Shown: positions 34,682 through 44,472, counted from the first letter of the stretch. The stretch: 64,000 bases of DNA from Cognatiluteimonas telluris (GCF_011320095.1 NZ_JAANOY010000001.1:308019-372018), one strand, 5' to 3'. Numbers and translations are program-made. The notes: generated by a model from the letters alone, not told the origin.

Positions 34682-35208
34682 GCCGCGCGCGTCCCGGGTT
34701 GCACCTCGGTCGCCGGAGCCGCAGCGGCCAGTCGGACACGTTGGTCCGGCGTGTGCAACGACACTTCGGTCGCCTCGGCCCGATGCCGCGGCGGGCGTGC
34801 ATGCCGGAACGACGTGGAAGGATCGACCGTGAACATGCCGTCCATCGCGGTACGGCCGAGCAGCATCGGATAGCGCATCGCGCCGCGGTCGACCAGGTTG
34901 ATTTCGATCTCGCGCTCCATGCCGGCCAGCCACAGCCGGGTGCGGATGAAGACGCGCAGGCTGCGATGTCCGCCGGAATCGGCGACCTCCCGCTCGTCGC
35001 GGATCGGCGCCAACGCCTCGCAGGCGCTGTCCGCCGCCCGCCGCGGGGTCAGCCGGAAACCGACCCAGGGCGCACCGCCTTCGATGAAGCGCCATTGCGC
35101 ATCGACATGCAGCGCCGAGCTGCGCGCGCCGGTATCGACCTTGGCCCGCAGCCGCGCGATGCCCAGGTCCGGCAAGCCCAGCCACTCCCGCCAGCCCAGA
35201 ACGATCAT
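34678..35208 (-). CDS. Retropepsin-like aspartic protease, RimB-type partner of RimK (often annotated ATP-dependent zinc protease)
   Basis: A 176-residue protein with the retropepsin-like signature [13 protein letters not shown] at residues 23-35 (the DTGA motif is the catalytic aspartate loop), and [24 protein letters not shown] later in the domain, a typical second half. The C-terminal 50 residues are basic and low in structure. The family is often called ATP-dependent zinc protease, but the motif is of the aspartic kind. It overlaps rimK by 4 bp and is translated first. In pseudomonads RimB is reported to modulate RimK glutamylation. The start ATG has GGAG upstream. Confidence 0.88.
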   Translation of the reverse strand: MIVLGWREWLGLPDLGIARLRAKVDTGARSSALHVDAQWRFIEGGAPWVGFRLTPRRAADSACEALAPIRDEREVADSGGHRSLRVFIRTRLWLAGMEREIEINLVDRGAMRYPMLLGRTAMDGMFTVDPSTSFRHARPPRHRAEATEVSLHTPDQRVRLAAAAPATEVQPGTRAA

Positions 35209-35299
35209 CGGTTGCGCTCCGACGGCCCTGCGGACCGTGGGTCAATGGCGGCGGCGAACGCGCCATCGCGCCGTGATCGGCGTGCGGCGGGGAAAAACA

Positions 35300-35373
35300 T
35301 GGAGCGGGCGAAGGGAATCGAACCCTCGTCAGTAGCTTGGGAAGCTACAGCTCTGCCATTGAGCTACGCCCGC
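35300..35373 (-). tRNA. tRNA-Gly (anticodon TCC)
   Basis: The minus strand folds into a full cloverleaf: acceptor GCGGGCG with CGCCCGC, D-arm GCTCAATGGCAGAGC, anticodon stem GTAGC/GCTAC with loop TTCCCAA (anticodon TCC), T-arm GAGGG-TTCGATT-CCCTT, discriminator T, and encoded CCA at the 3' end. 74 nt including CCA. Confidence 0.96.
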
Positions 35374-35475
35374 GAGGCGTCAGAGTCTATGCCGCGCCCG
35401 CGGCCAGTGGCAATCGCGCGGAGCGTGCGCGGGTCGGGCCCGGTTGGCGGGCAATGCAGCCTGCCTGGCAGCGGG

Positions 35476-35571
35476 ACCCGGGTGCGCTACGCTTGCCCGG
35501 GCTAGGGTTTCCGGAATTACGGGTTCCTGGTCCACGCAGCCCGGGTAAGGCCAAAGGCCGCACCCGGGACG
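35476..35571. repeat. Two family A palindromes
   Basis: ACCCGGGTGCGCTACGCTTG..CCCGGGCTAGG at 35476-35505 and GCAGCCCGGGTAAGGCC..GGCCGCACCCGGGACGC at 35537-35571, between tRNA-Gly and the autotransporter stop. Confidence 0.75.
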
Positions 35572-35593
35572 CTTGCGCAACATCGGGCAAGGG

Positions 35594-37450
35594 TCAGAAC
35601 CGGCTGCCCAGGGTCGCGAACACGGTGGCATCGTTGCCATCGCGCTGCGCGGCGGTGGTGCTGACGCCGACATTCGCATCCAGCCCGAACACCTGCGTGC
35701 GTGCACCCAGCACGATCGTCGCGTAGCTGCGATCGGCCTCGGCGCCCGGCACCGCGTACGGCATCGTGCCCGGCAGCGCCTGCATCTGCGCGAAGACCTC
35801 TTCTGGCGAACGCTCGAATTCGCGATCCCAGGTGACCCTCGCATAGGGCTGCAGCTGCGAGTTGATGCGATAGCTCGCCTGCCAGCCGACGCTTCCGATC
35901 AGCGAGTTGAAGGTCTGTTCCGGATAGGCGAGCGACGTCGACTGGGTCGGGTTGTCCTCGCGGAAATCGTCGACGCGGATGTGCTGGGACAGCAGCGACG
36001 CCACCGGACCGTGCTTCCATGCCCCGCTGGTGAAATTCCAGCCGGCGTTGATACCGGCGCTGATGTTGCGGCCGTTGGTCGACCCATGGTGGGTACGGGT
36101 TGCCGGCCCGAGCTGCAGGTCGCGGTCGATGTCGAAGCCCAGGCGGCTGTAGCTCACCTGGCCATTGACCCATGCGTTGTCGCCATACCAGCCCACGAAG
36201 CCGCCCAGGCTGGTGTCGGTCTGGTCGAAATTGCCGCGCTGCTTGCCCCAGTCGGTGCCCTGGCGGCCGTAGCCGGCGAAGCCGCCATACACGAGGTTGC
36301 CGCTGGCCCAGTCCATGCCGAAGGTCAGCGTCGGTCCGGCGCCGTCGTACTTGTCGCCATCGCCATAGCGCTGGAAGTCGCCGCGCAGGTCGGTCCACCA
36401 GCGGCTGCCATCGGCCGCCGGCTTGTCGCCGACGTGGTAGCCGATGCGGTCGGCGCGCGAGCGCCCCACCATCGCCTCGGCGTGCGGCAGCACCGCCATC
36501 TGCGCCGGTGCCTCGAGCACCGAGATCGCGTAGTCGGCCAGCAGCTTGTGCGCCGCGGTGGTCGGGTGCACGCCGTCGGCGAAGGCGTGGCTGAACGCGG
36601 CGTCCGGCGAAACGAAGTTGGCCGGATTGCAACCCAGCGACGCGGCGGCGCCGCAGGCCGGGGTGGTGACGTCGGTGAACCCGTAGGTGCCTGGATCGGC
36701 GCTGATCTCATGCAGGAAATCGAACACATCCAGTGGAATCACGCGCAGCCCGGCCGCCTGCAGGCCACCGAACAGGGTCGCGTTGTAGCCGGCCGACAAC
36801 TGGGTCAGCGCGGCCGAACCCGCGGCACCCTGCGACAGCCCGAATGGCGTGAGCCCGACATCCGGCAGCGTCGGGACCAGGACGTAACGTGCGCCGGCAC
36901 CCTCCAGCGCGCCGACGAGGGCCACCTGGTCGCCCGCGGCGGCCAGGAACTGTTCCTGCGTGGTCGCCCCACCGAGGAAGAAGAACAGGTCGTTGGCGCC
37001 GCCCCAGACGGAGTACAGCGCGTCCGGATCGGCCTGTCCGCCACTGCCGGCCAGGTAGGCGTTGACCTGGTCGGTCAGCGACGGGGCAAAGAATGTCGGC
37101 GGCGTCGCCGGATAGCCCGGGCCCGGCTCGACCGTGGCGCCGCCCGCGGCGAAATTGTCGCCGGGCGCGCCGACGATGCCGGTCGGGGTCAGTTGCCAGG
37201 CTGGCGTCGCGTTGGTTCCGTAGTAATCGGCCAGGAACTCGGCCCAGACCAGCCCCGGATTGGTGGTGAAACGCGCGGCCACGCCCGCCTGCGGGCCGAA
37301 CTGCGCCACAAGCACCGGCTGGTAGAACCCCGAGTCGGTCAGGCTGTCGCCGAAGAAGATCGTCTGGGAGAAGGTGTCCTGGGCGAAGGCGGGTGCGGCG
37401 GCCAGGGCCAGTGCGGCGGCGAGGATCGAGCGATTGAACCGGAAGCGCAT
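35594..37450 (-). CDS. estA: Autotransporter GDSL esterase/lipase (EstA-like)
   Basis: A 618-residue surface esterase. The signal peptide (MRFRFNRSILAAALALAAAPAFAQ) is followed by the GDSL passenger: FFGDSLTDSG (nucleophile S36), GAPGDNFAAGGATV (block II), VWGGANDLFFF (block III) and DGVHPTTAAHK with the catalytic Asp/His (block V, about residue 290). Residues about 345-618 form the autotransporter beta-barrel, ending in ATLGSRF with the terminal Phe typical of outer membrane proteins. In Pseudomonas, EstA stays on the cell surface and affects rhamnolipid production and motility. Monocistronic. Confidence 0.95.
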   Translation of the reverse strand: MRFRFNRSILAAALALAAAPAFAQDTFSQTIFFGDSLTDSGFYQPVLVAQFGPQAGVAARFTTNPGLVWAEFLADYYGTNATPAWQLTPTGIVGAPGDNFAAGGATVEPGPGYPATPPTFFAPSLTDQVNAYLAGSGGQADPDALYSVWGGANDLFFFLGGATTQEQFLAAAGDQVALVGALEGAGARYVLVPTLPDVGLTPFGLSQGAAGSAALTQLSAGYNATLFGGLQAAGLRVIPLDVFDFLHEISADPGTYGFTDVTTPACGAAASLGCNPANFVSPDAAFSHAFADGVHPTTAAHKLLADYAISVLEAPAQMAVLPHAEAMVGRSRADRIGYHVGDKPAADGSRWWTDLRGDFQRYGDGDKYDGAGPTLTFGMDWASGNLVYGGFAGYGRQGTDWGKQRGNFDQTDTSLGGFVGWYGDNAWVNGQVSYSRLGFDIDRDLQLGPATRTHHGSTNGRNISAGINAGWNFTSGAWKHGPVASLLSQHIRVDDFREDNPTQSTSLAYPEQTFNSLIGSVGWQASYRINSQLQPYARVTWDREFERSPEEVFAQMQALPGTMPYAVPGAEADRSYATIVLGARTQVFGLDANVGVSTTAAQRDGNDATVFATLGSRF

Positions 37451-37581
37451 GCTGTTCTCCAGTTGTGAGAGGACCGGACCGATACGCCGCCGGATGGGGC
37501 CGATGGTTTCATATCCGCTGCTCGCTGCTCAAGTCGTCGCCAGTGGTCGCCGGCGCGGACCGGCGATGGGACAATGAGCGC

Positions 37582-37782
37582 ATGCAGATCCTGTTGAACG
37601 GCGCGCCCACGCCGCAGCCCGACCACCAGACGATCGCCAGCCTGCTGGACAGCATCGGCTTGGCCGGCCGTCGTGTCGCGGTCGAGGTCAATGGCATGAT
37701 CGTCCCGCGCGGCGCGCATGCCACCCACGCGTTACAACCGGGCGACCGGGTCGAGATCGTCCACGCCTTGGGCGGCGGGTGA
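37582..37782 (+). CDS. thiS: Sulfur carrier protein ThiS
   Basis: A 66-residue ubiquitin-like sulfur carrier for thiazole synthesis. It ends in the required di-glycine (VHALGGG) and has the family pattern LLNGAP, TIASLLDSIG and VAVEVNGMIVPR. The start is ATG 37582. A GACAAT box (37570-37575) lies six bases before it and there is no Shine-Dalgarno, so the message is probably leaderless. It is followed after 39 bp by thiG, which has its own similar -10 box. Confidence 0.95.
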   Translation: MQILLNGAPTPQPDHQTIASLLDSIGLAGRRVAVEVNGMIVPRGAHATHALQPGDRVEIVHALGGG

Positions 37783-37821
37783 CCCGGCACCACCGCAGGC
37801 GTGTCCTGCGATAATCACTCG

Positions 37822-38619
37822 ATGACACTCCCCCATGCACCCGAGGACGCCCTCCTCATCGCAGGCAAGGCCTATTCGTCGCGCCTGCTGACCGGAACCG
37901 GCAAGTTCCGCGACCTGGATGAAACCCGGCGCGCCACCGACGCCGCCGGCGCCAGCATCGTTACCGTCGCGATCCGCCGCACCAACATCGGGCAGAACCC
38001 GGGCGAGCCCAACCTGCTCGACGTGCTGCCTCCCGACCGCTACACCCTCCTGCCCAACACCGCCGGCTGCTACACGGCCGACGATGCCGTGCGCACCTGC
38101 CGCCTCGCGCGCGAACTCCTCGATGGCCACGCCCTGGTCAAGCTCGAAGTGCTGGGCGATCCGAAAACCCTGTTCCCCGATGTCGTGCAGACGCTGGCCG
38201 CGGCCGAAACGCTGGTGGCCGACGGCTTCGATGTCATGGTCTACACCTCCGACGATCCGATCCTGGCCAGGCGACTGGAAGCCATCGGTTGCGTTGCGGT
38301 CATGCCGTTGGCCGCACCGATCGGATCGGGGCTGGGAATCCAGAATCGCTACAACCTGATGGAAATCGTCGAGAACGCGAAAGTCCCGGTCATCGTCGAC
38401 GCTGGCGTCGGCACCGCATCCGATGCCGCGATCGCCATGGAGCTGGGCTGCGATGGCGTGCTGATGAACACCGCGATCGCCGGCGCGAAGGACCCCGTGC
38501 GGATGGCGCGCGCGATGAAACTCGCCGTCCAGGCCGGTCGCGACGCCTTCCTCGCCGGCCGCATTCCGCGCAAGCGCCATGCAAGCGCTTCATCGCCGGT
38601 GGATGGCCTGATCGGTTGA
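37822..38619 (+). CDS. thiG: Thiazole synthase
   Basis: A 265-residue TIM-barrel enzyme that builds the thiazole ring of thiamine from DXP, dehydroglycine and ThiS thiocarboxylate. Key features are [13 protein letters not shown], the Schiff-base lysine K107 in [25 protein letters not shown] and [31 protein letters not shown]. The start is ATG 37822; a GATAAT box (37810-37815) lies six bases upstream with no Shine-Dalgarno, so leaderless expression is likely. It is downstream of thiS; other thi genes are outside the window. Confidence 0.97.
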   Translation: MTLPHAPEDALLIAGKAYSSRLLTGTGKFRDLDETRRATDAAGASIVTVAIRRTNIGQNPGEPNLLDVLPPDRYTLLPNTAGCYTADDAVRTCRLARELLDGHALVKLEVLGDPKTLFPDVVQTLAAAETLVADGFDVMVYTSDDPILARRLEAIGCVAVMPLAAPIGSGLGIQNRYNLMEIVENAKVPVIVDAGVGTASDAAIAMELGCDGVLMNTAIAGAKDPVRMARAMKLAVQAGRDAFLAGRIPRKRHASASSPVDGLIG

Positions 38620-38664
38620 CCTCCGCGCCAGCGTGAAGCACCTCCACCAGGCAAGCGCACTTCA

Positions 38665-39399
38665 ATGACCGATCCCTTCCGCAGCGAAGGCGCCAAGGCG
38701 CCGCCCAAACCATTCACGGTGGAGGAAGGCCATCGCAAGGTGCGCAGCTTCGTGCTGCGGCAGGGCCGCTTCACCCCTGCCCAGCAGCGCGCCTTCGACG
38801 AACTCTGGCCGCGCTTCGGGCTCGACTACGCCGGCGTGCCGCGCGACTTCGATGCCGCGTTCGGCCGCCGGGCCCGGCGCGTGCTCGAGATCGGCTTCGG
38901 CAATGGCGAGGCGCTGCGTTTCGCCGCACGGCAGGACCCGGAGCGCGACCTGATCGGCATCGAGGTCCACGCTCCCGGTGTCGGCCGCCTGCTCAATGCG
39001 CTGGCCGCAGACGATGCGCGCAACGTGCGCCTCTACCACCACGATGCGGTGGAGGTCCTCGAGCATGAGATCGCCGATGCCAGCCTGGACGAGGTGCGGA
39101 TCTACTTCCCCGATCCCTGGCACAAGAAACGCCATCACAAGCGGCGCCTGGTGCAACCGGCGCTGGCCGCATTGCTGGTGCGTAAATTGGCGCCGGGCGG
39201 GCGCTTGCACCTCGCCACCGATTGGCACGACTATGCCGGGCAGATGTGGGACGTGCTCGATGCCACGCCGGGCCTGCGCAACCACGCCGGCCCGCGCGGC
39301 GCTGTCGCACGTCCCGCATGGCGTCCGCAGACGCATTTCGAGACCCGCGGGCAGAAGCTGGGGCACGGGGTGTGGGACCTGCTTTACGACCGCGTTTAA
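38665..39399 (+). CDS. trmB: tRNA (guanine-N7)-methyltransferase
   Basis: A 244-residue SAM-dependent enzyme that makes m7G46 in tRNA. Motifs are [12 protein letters not shown] (SAM motif I), [15 protein letters not shown], the catalytic/tRNA-binding [19 protein letters not shown], and TRFE-type TRGQKLGHG near the C-terminus. The start ATG ([26 protein letters not shown], a normal N-terminal extension) has no strong Shine-Dalgarno. It follows thiG by 45 bp; the thiS-thiG-trmB order is common in related bacteria. Confidence 0.96.
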   Translation: MTDPFRSEGAKAPPKPFTVEEGHRKVRSFVLRQGRFTPAQQRAFDELWPRFGLDYAGVPRDFDAAFGRRARRVLEIGFGNGEALRFAARQDPERDLIGIEVHAPGVGRLLNALAADDARNVRLYHHDAVEVLEHEIADASLDEVRIYFPDPWHKKRHHKRRLVQPALAALLVRKLAPGGRLHLATDWHDYAGQMWDVLDATPGLRNHAGPRGAVARPAWRPQTHFETRGQKLGHGVWDLLYDRV

Positions 39400-39526
39400 G
39401 GACCCGGGATTGGAGATTGGATAACCCCATCGCACCTCCCGGACAGGCCTTCGGCGCCCATGGCGCCGGCTCGCGCGCGGTCGCCGCGCCCCGTCCCGCA
39501 ACACGAATCGCGATCCCCGGCTGCTG

Positions 39527-41371
39527 ATGGACACCGCGCTGGCGCTCACCCCCGACATGAAGCTCGTGCTCGGGCTGGTGGCGTTCACGATGGCGATGTT
39601 CCTGTTCGAGCGCATCCGCGCCGACGTCGTCGCGCTGGTGGTGCTGATGCTCCTCGGGCTGACGCGGCTGGTCGCGCCGGAAAACCTGTTCAACGGCTTT
39701 TCCAGTAACGCCGTCATCAGCGTGATGGCGACGATGATCCTCGGCGCGGGCCTGGATCGCACCGGCGCGCTCAATCGGCTGGCCGGCTGGCTGCTGCGCC
39801 GCGCGCACGGCATGGAACACCGGCTGCTGTTGCTGACCACATCGATTTCCGGCCTGAACTCGCCGCTGATGCAGAGCCCGGCGGTGATGGCGCTGTACAT
39901 GCCGGTCGCCTCGCGGCTGAGCTCGCGCACCGGCCTGCCGCTGTCGCGGTTCCTGCTGCCCATCGCGTGCGCGATCATCATGGGCTCGAGCCTGACCATG
40001 GTCGGCAGCTCGCCGTTGCTGATGCTCAACGACCTGCTGGTCTCGGCCAACGGCAACCTGCCCTCGGGCGTGGCCACGCTGCAGCCGCTGAAGATGTTCG
40101 CGCCGCTGCCGATCGGCCTGGCACTGCTGGCGACCTGCATCGCCTACTTCCACTTCTTCGGCGATCGCCTGCTCGAAGGCGCCAGCGACGAGTCCAGCGT
40201 CACCCCGGCGCGCACCCAGAGCTACTTCGCCAAGACCTACGGCATCGAAGGCGACGTCTACGAACTCACCGTCAGCGCGGACAGCCCGCTGGTAGGCATG
40301 TCGATCGGCGAGGCCGAAGCGCTGTACGGGGCGCCGCTGCTGCTCGCGCTCAAGACCGGCAACGAGTCGCGGCTGGCGCCTTCGGCCGAGGCGCGGATCT
40401 GGGTCGGCAGCGTGCTCGGCGCGATGGGGCCGAAGCAGCAGGTGGCGGATTTCGCGCAGAACAACTTCCTGCGCCTGTCGACGCGGTTGCGCGAATTCGG
40501 CGACCTGTTCAATCCCAGCCGCGCCGGCATTTCCGAAGCAGTGGTGCCGCCGACCTCGCGTTTCATCGGCAAGACCGCCGCCGAGCTGCAGTTGCGCCGC
40601 CAGCAGGGCATCAGCCTGCTGGCGGTGAACCGCGAGAAGAACGTCATCAGCGAGAACATCCGCAAGCTGACGGTGCGCGCCGGCGACATGCTGGTGCTGC
40701 ACAGCGTGTGGACCGACCTGGCGCAGGCGGCGGCGAGCAAGGACTTCGTCGTCGTCACCGATTACCCGAAGGGCGAGCAGCGGCCGCACAAGTTCAAGAT
40801 CGCGATGACGATCTTCGCCGTCACCGTGCTGCTGGCGCTGAGCTCGCGCATCCCGGTGTCCATCGCGTTGATGACCGGCGTCGTCGGCATGCTGCTCAGC
40901 GGCGTGCTGACCATTGACGAGGCCTACGCCTCGATCAGTTGGCGCACGGTGTTCCTGATGGCCGCGCTGATTCCACTGGGCTGGGCGGTGGATTCCACCG
41001 GCGCCGCGGCGTGGGTCGCCACCACCACGCTGGACCTGCTGCCGCAGGGCATGCCGCCGTGGGTGCTGGAGGCGGCGGTCGCGGTACTTACGTCCTTGTT
41101 CGCGACCATGATCGGCAATGTCGGCTCCACCATCGTGATGGTGCCGCTGGCAATCAACCTTGCGCTCGCGGTGGGCGGCAATCCGACCGCATTCGCGCTG
41201 GTCGTCGCGCTGTCGGGATCCAACAACGTGATGACGGTATCCAACCCGGTGATCTCGATGATCACCGGGCCGGGTGATTACAACGCCAGGAACCTGTGGC
41301 GGATCGGCTCGCCGCTGGTGATCGCGTACCTGGTGGTGATGCTGGTAGCGGTGAACCTGATGTTCCGGTGA
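39527..41371 (+). CDS. SLC13/DASS-family permease with TrkA-C domains
   Basis: A 614-residue anion transporter. The N-terminal transmembrane half (about 10-210) has FSSNAVISVMATMILG and SPAVMALYMPVASRLS. A cytoplasmic stretch of about 200 residues holds two TrkA-C (RCK-C) domains (YELTVSADSPLVGMSIGEAE and RFIGKTAAELQLRRQQGISL). The second transmembrane half (about 425-614) ends with ATMIGNVGSTIVMVPLAINLA and SGSNNVMTVSNPVISMITGPG. This arrangement is that of YfbS-type/sulfate or dicarboxylate SLC13 permeases; substrate unknown. It follows trmB by about 127 bp. Confidence 0.9.
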   Translation: MDTALALTPDMKLVLGLVAFTMAMFLFERIRADVVALVVLMLLGLTRLVAPENLFNGFSSNAVISVMATMILGAGLDRTGALNRLAGWLLRRAHGMEHRLLLLTTSISGLNSPLMQSPAVMALYMPVASRLSSRTGLPLSRFLLPIACAIIMGSSLTMVGSSPLLMLNDLLVSANGNLPSGVATLQPLKMFAPLPIGLALLATCIAYFHFFGDRLLEGASDESSVTPARTQSYFAKTYGIEGDVYELTVSADSPLVGMSIGEAEALYGAPLLLALKTGNESRLAPSAEARIWVGSVLGAMGPKQQVADFAQNNFLRLSTRLREFGDLFNPSRAGISEAVVPPTSRFIGKTAAELQLRRQQGISLLAVNREKNVISENIRKLTVRAGDMLVLHSVWTDLAQAAASKDFVVVTDYPKGEQRPHKFKIAMTIFAVTVLLALSSRIPVSIALMTGVVGMLLSGVLTIDEAYASISWRTVFLMAALIPLGWAVDSTGAAAWVATTTLDLLPQGMPPWVLEAAVAVLTSLFATMIGNVGSTIVMVPLAINLALAVGGNPTAFALVVALSGSNNVMTVSNPVISMITGPGDYNARNLWRIGSPLVIAYLVVMLVAVNLMFR

Positions 41372-41381
41372 TGGCGTATGG

Positions 41382-41488
41382 CGTCCCGGATGCGCTTCGC
41401 TTACCGGGCGACGTCAATGCGGATTCGAGCCATGCGATCGACGTATCACCGTAGCCCGGGTAAGGCCACCGGCCGCACCCGGGACGCG
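41382..41488. repeat. Two family A palindromes
   Basis: GCGTCCCGGATGCGCTTCGC..TTACCGGGCGACG at 41381-41413 and GTAGCCCGGGTAAGGCCACC..GGCCGCACCCGGGACGC at 41451-41487, between convergent permease and Rieske genes. Confidence 0.75.
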
Positions 41489-41489
41489 A

Positions 41490-41873
41490 TCATCTCCGAG
41501 GCACGAGCCGCACCTGTCCCTCGTGCACTGCGACCGCCACCGCGCGCAGGCTGTCGCCGCGACAGGGACCGGCCACGCACTCGCCGCGCACGAGTTCAAA
41601 ACTGGCGCCATGCACCGCGCACACCAGCAGCCCGTCGCGACTGGTGAGGAACTGCCCCGGCGCCCAGTCCAGGCGCCTGCCGGCGTGCGGGCAGATGTTG
41701 AGCCAGGCGCGGACCTGGTCGCCTGCGCGATGCAGGATGAGCGATTCGGGCGCGCCTTCGATCACCGCATCCACGGCCGCAAAGCCCCCATCCGGGATGG
41801 CATCAAGCGTCGCGATCACGGCTCCAGCGCTCGTTTCCATGCGTCCGATGCCGTCGTTTAACGAACTGCTCAC
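41490..41873 (-). CDS. Rieske [2Fe-2S] domain protein
   Basis: A small (127-residue) ferredoxin-like Rieske protein. Cluster ligands are visible as C-x-H in NICPHAGRRLDW and C-x2-H in CAVHGASFEL, in the normal order and spacing. The rest matches the beta-sandwich of small Rieske proteins (NirD/ferredoxin component type). The partner oxidoreductase is not evident. Start uncertain: GTG 41873 has AAGGA ten bases upstream; the ATG at 41840 would remove 11 residues and has no Shine-Dalgarno. Confidence 0.88.
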   Translation of the reverse strand: MSSSLNDGIGRMETSAGAVIATLDAIPDGGFAAVDAVIEGAPESLILHRAGDQVRAWLNICPHAGRRLDWAPGQFLTSRDGLLVCAVHGASFELVRGECVAGPCRGDSLRAVAVAVHEGQVRLVPRR

Positions 41874-41932
41874 ACGCCGGTTTTCCTTCGGTCCGATACT
41901 GCGGACGCGCCCAGATCCGGGCGCATTCTGTC

Positions 41933-42241
41933 ATGACGCCACTTATGTTCGCCCAGGCTTTCCGCTTCGATCCCCGTCGGCTGCACGCCGCATTGGCGCC
42001 GCGCAAGCCGCGCCATCCGCTCGCCCGCCTCGCCATCGGCCTGCTGGGCCTGGGCGTGCTGGCGGTGCTGGTGTTCTTCAGTGTCTTCGTCGGGATCGGC
42101 ATGCTCACCGTGGGCCTGGTCTATCGCCTGTTGCGCCAGCGCGGCAAGCCGGTGTTCGCGCGTAATCCGCGGGCTTCCCGCGGGCGAATCGTCGACGGCG
42201 AATTCCGCGTCGTCGGCAAGACCGCATTGCCGACCGCCTGA
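41933..42241 (+). CDS. Small membrane protein, hypothetical
   Basis: A 102-residue protein with a basic N-terminus (RFDPRRLHAALAPRKPRHP), one or two hydrophobic helices (LARLAIGLLGLGVLAVLVFF and GIGMLTVGLVYRLL) and a basic tail ending KTALPTA. No family recognised. The start is ATG 41933 or the ATG four codons later. A GATACT -10-like box lies upstream near 41895. It ends eight bases before the FAH-family gene, so the two are probably cotranscribed. Confidence 0.7.
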   Translation: MTPLMFAQAFRFDPRRLHAALAPRKPRHPLARLAIGLLGLGVLAVLVFFSVFVGIGMLTVGLVYRLLRQRGKPVFARNPRASRGRIVDGEFRVVGKTALPTA

Positions 42242-42249
42242 GCGACGCG

Positions 42250-42981
42250 ATGCGCATCGTCGCGGTTGCGGCGAAGCCGCAGGTTCCCATCCACGGCGGC
42301 GGCACGTTCGACGTCCATCGCATCTACTGCGTCGGTCGCAACTTCGCCGACCACGCGAAGGAGATGGGCGCCACCGCCCCGGCCTCGCCTGCCGAACGCG
42401 GCCGGCCCGTGTTCTTCCTCAAACCCAACGATGCGATCGTCACCGCCAATGACGGCGGCGAAGTCGTCGTGCCCTACCCACCCGGCACGCGCGATCTGCA
42501 CCACGAAGTGGAGCTGGTGGTCGCGCTCGGCCAGGACGCACCGGTCGGCGTGCTCGAGCGCGGTGGTGCGCAGGCGCTGGTGTTCGGCTATGCCGTGGGC
42601 CTGGACCTGACGCGCCGCGACCTGCAGGCCGAGGCCAAGGCCAAGGGCCTGCCGTGGGATATCGGCAAGGCGTTCGACGCCTCGGCGCCGATCAGCGGCA
42701 TCGTGCCGGCCGAAGCGGTCGACGCCCTCACCGATCGCACCCTGACCCTGGACGTGAACGGCGCGCGCCGACAGCACGGCGCGTTATCCGACCTGATCTG
42801 GAACGTCGACGACATCCTGCACGAGCTGTCGCAGCTGTATCGGCTGCGGGCCGGCGATCTGGTTTTCATGGGGACGCCGGCCGGCGTGGGGCCGCTGCAG
42901 GTCGGCGACCGTTTCCGCGCCAGCCTCGATGGCGTGGCCGAACTCGAGGGCACCATCGCGCCGCCGCTGGCTTCGCGCTAG
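42250..42981 (+). CDS. Fumarylacetoacetate hydrolase family protein
   Basis: A 243-residue FAH-fold enzyme. Family features are [26 protein letters not shown], the metal-ligand pattern [13 protein letters not shown] and [15 protein letters not shown], with FDASAPIS and [15 protein letters not shown] near the end. FAH proteins of this size include acylpyruvases and hydratases/decarboxylases of aromatic degradation, but no such pathway genes are nearby, so the substrate is open. It lies 41 bp before mscL. Confidence 0.92.
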   Translation: MRIVAVAAKPQVPIHGGGTFDVHRIYCVGRNFADHAKEMGATAPASPAERGRPVFFLKPNDAIVTANDGGEVVVPYPPGTRDLHHEVELVVALGQDAPVGVLERGGAQALVFGYAVGLDLTRRDLQAEAKAKGLPWDIGKAFDASAPISGIVPAEAVDALTDRTLTLDVNGARRQHGALSDLIWNVDDILHELSQLYRLRAGDLVFMGTPAGVGPLQVGDRFRASLDGVAELEGTIAPPLASR

Positions 42982-43022
42982 GCTCCCTCCCGCAGGGGAG
43001 CGGCATCGGCACGGAGACAGCG

Positions 43023-43427
43023 ATGGGCATGGTCGGCGAGTTCAAGGAATTCATTGCGCGCGGCAACGTGGTCGACCTCGCCGTCGGCGTGGTCATCGGC
43101 GCCGCCTTCGGAAAGATCGTCACCGCGGTGGTCGACGGCGTGGTGATGCCCATCGTTGGCGTCGCGCTCGGTGGCGTGAGCGTCTCCGACTGGAAATTCG
43201 TGTTGAAGCCGGAAACGGTGGATGCCGCTGGCAAGAAGGTGGCCGAAGTGGCGGTGCAGTACGGGATGTTCATCCAGACATTGATCGACTTCCTGATCAT
43301 CGCCTTCGTGATCTTCCTCGTGCTCAAGGCCTACAACCGGATGCGCCGCCCGGCCGTCGAGGCGCCCCCCGCCCCGCCGGAGGAAGTACTGCTGTTGCGC
43401 GAGATCCGCGACGCGCTCAAGCGCTAG
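43023..43427 (+). CDS. mscL: Large-conductance mechanosensitive channel
   Basis: A 134-residue homopentameric channel that opens under high membrane tension to release solutes. It has the conserved start [26 protein letters not shown] with helix TM1 ([19 protein letters not shown]), a periplasmic loop and TM2 ([20 protein letters not shown]), then the C-terminal helix bundle ([14 protein letters not shown]). The start is ATG 43023 with GGAGACAG upstream; the longer open frame overlaps the FAH gene and is not used. The length is normal. Confidence 0.97.
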   Translation: MGMVGEFKEFIARGNVVDLAVGVVIGAAFGKIVTAVVDGVVMPIVGVALGGVSVSDWKFVLKPETVDAAGKKVAEVAVQYGMFIQTLIDFLIIAFVIFLVLKAYNRMRRPAVEAPPAPPEEVLLLREIRDALKR

Positions 43428-43554
43428 TTACGCGCCCGCGCCGGCTGCCCCAGGCGGTCGGCTGCGGTGCGGTCAGCAGGCGCACGAAGCCCTGCATCCG
43501 GGCAATGGTTTGGCGATCGCATTGGGCGACTTGCCTCCCGCGTGGCAACCGCCG

Positions 43555-44472
43555 TCAGCCGCCGCCGTGCGCGCGCTGGCGCCACTGCGCCAGCAGCACC
43601 GTGGTTGCCGCCGCGACATTGAGGCTTTCCACTGCGCCGCTGCCGGGAATGCCGATGCGCTGGTCGCACAGCGCGACCAGCCTGGGATCCATGCCCTCGC
43701 CTTCCGCGCCGACCACGTAGACGACGCGTTGCGGAAGCGGCGTCGTGAAGACATCGCTGCCGCCGCGCACGACGGTGGCGACGACCTGGAAGCCCGCGCC
43801 ATGCAGTTGCGCAATCGCATTGTCCTCGCGCCCGAGCCGCACGAACGGAACATGCTCGGCGCCGCCTTCGGCCACGCGCGCCGCCGCGCCCGACAGCGTC
43901 ATCGTCGAATGCTTCGGCAGCAGCACGGCCGCGGCGCCGAAGTGCGCGGCCGATCGCAGGATCGCGCCCAGGTTGTGCGGGTTGCCGACACCATCGAGCC
44001 AGAGCGCGCATTGCGGTCCCTCGGGCAGGCCGCGCAGCCATGCAGTGAGCGACTGCGGTTCCTCGCGCCGCACATCGGCGACGACGCCTTCGTGGTGGGT
44101 GCTGGCCGCGAGCTTCTGCAGGTCGACGTCCTCGACGATGCGGTAGCCGATGCGGTGCGCGGCGCACCACTTGAGCAAGGGCTGCAGTTGCGGAATGCGT
44201 GCTTCGAGCAGGTAGACCTTGCGGATCGCGTCGGGCCGGCGCGCGAACGCCGCGCGCACGGCGTTGAGGCCGTACAGCCGCAGCTCGGGATCGTGGGCCG
44301 CCGGCGCGGCATGGGTCGCATCGACCATCGGCGCCGGATCGCGGGACGAAGGCTGCGCGGGAGGCGGCGCGCTGTCGCGGCGTCCGTGCGGCATCGGGCC
44401 ACGGGATCCCGGCCGCGCCGACCTGACCCAGGGGCCGGGAGGCCGGTTGTTGTCGCCGTCGTTGTTCTGCAT
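43555..44472 (-). CDS. SpoU/TrmH-family RNA 2'-O-ribose methyltransferase
   Basis: A 305-residue SPOUT methyltransferase. The first 50 residues are Pro/Arg/Gly-rich and probably unstructured. Residues about 55-130 form the substrate-binding domain (RLYGLNAVRAAFARRPDAI). The SPOUT domain (about 140-305) has the knot motifs LDGVGNPHNLGAILRSAAHFG, VVGAEGEGM and IPGSGAVESLNVAAATTVLL, the SpoU signature. It resembles YfiF and RlmB (Gm2251 of 23S rRNA); which target it modifies is not clear. The start ATG is at 44472; a TAGACT box lies about 27 bp upstream. Confidence 0.88.
   Translation of the reverse strand: MQNNDGDNNRPPGPWVRSARPGSRGPMPHGRRDSAPPPAQPSSRDPAPMVDATHAAPAAHDPELRLYGLNAVRAAFARRPDAIRKVYLLEARIPQLQPLLKWCAAHRIGYRIVEDVDLQKLAASTHHEGVVADVRREEPQSLTAWLRGLPEGPQCALWLDGVGNPHNLGAILRSAAHFGAAAVLLPKHSTMTLSGAAARVAEGGAEHVPFVRLGREDNAIAQLHGAGFQVVATVVRGGSDVFTTPLPQRVVYVVGAEGEGMDPRLVALCDQRIGIPGSGAVESLNVAAATTVLLAQWRQRAHGGG

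Noticed and set aside
37451..37581. TPP riboswitch upstream of thiS-thiG
   Set aside because: No TPP aptamer motif found; the -10 box is six bases from the thiS start, leaving no room for a leader.
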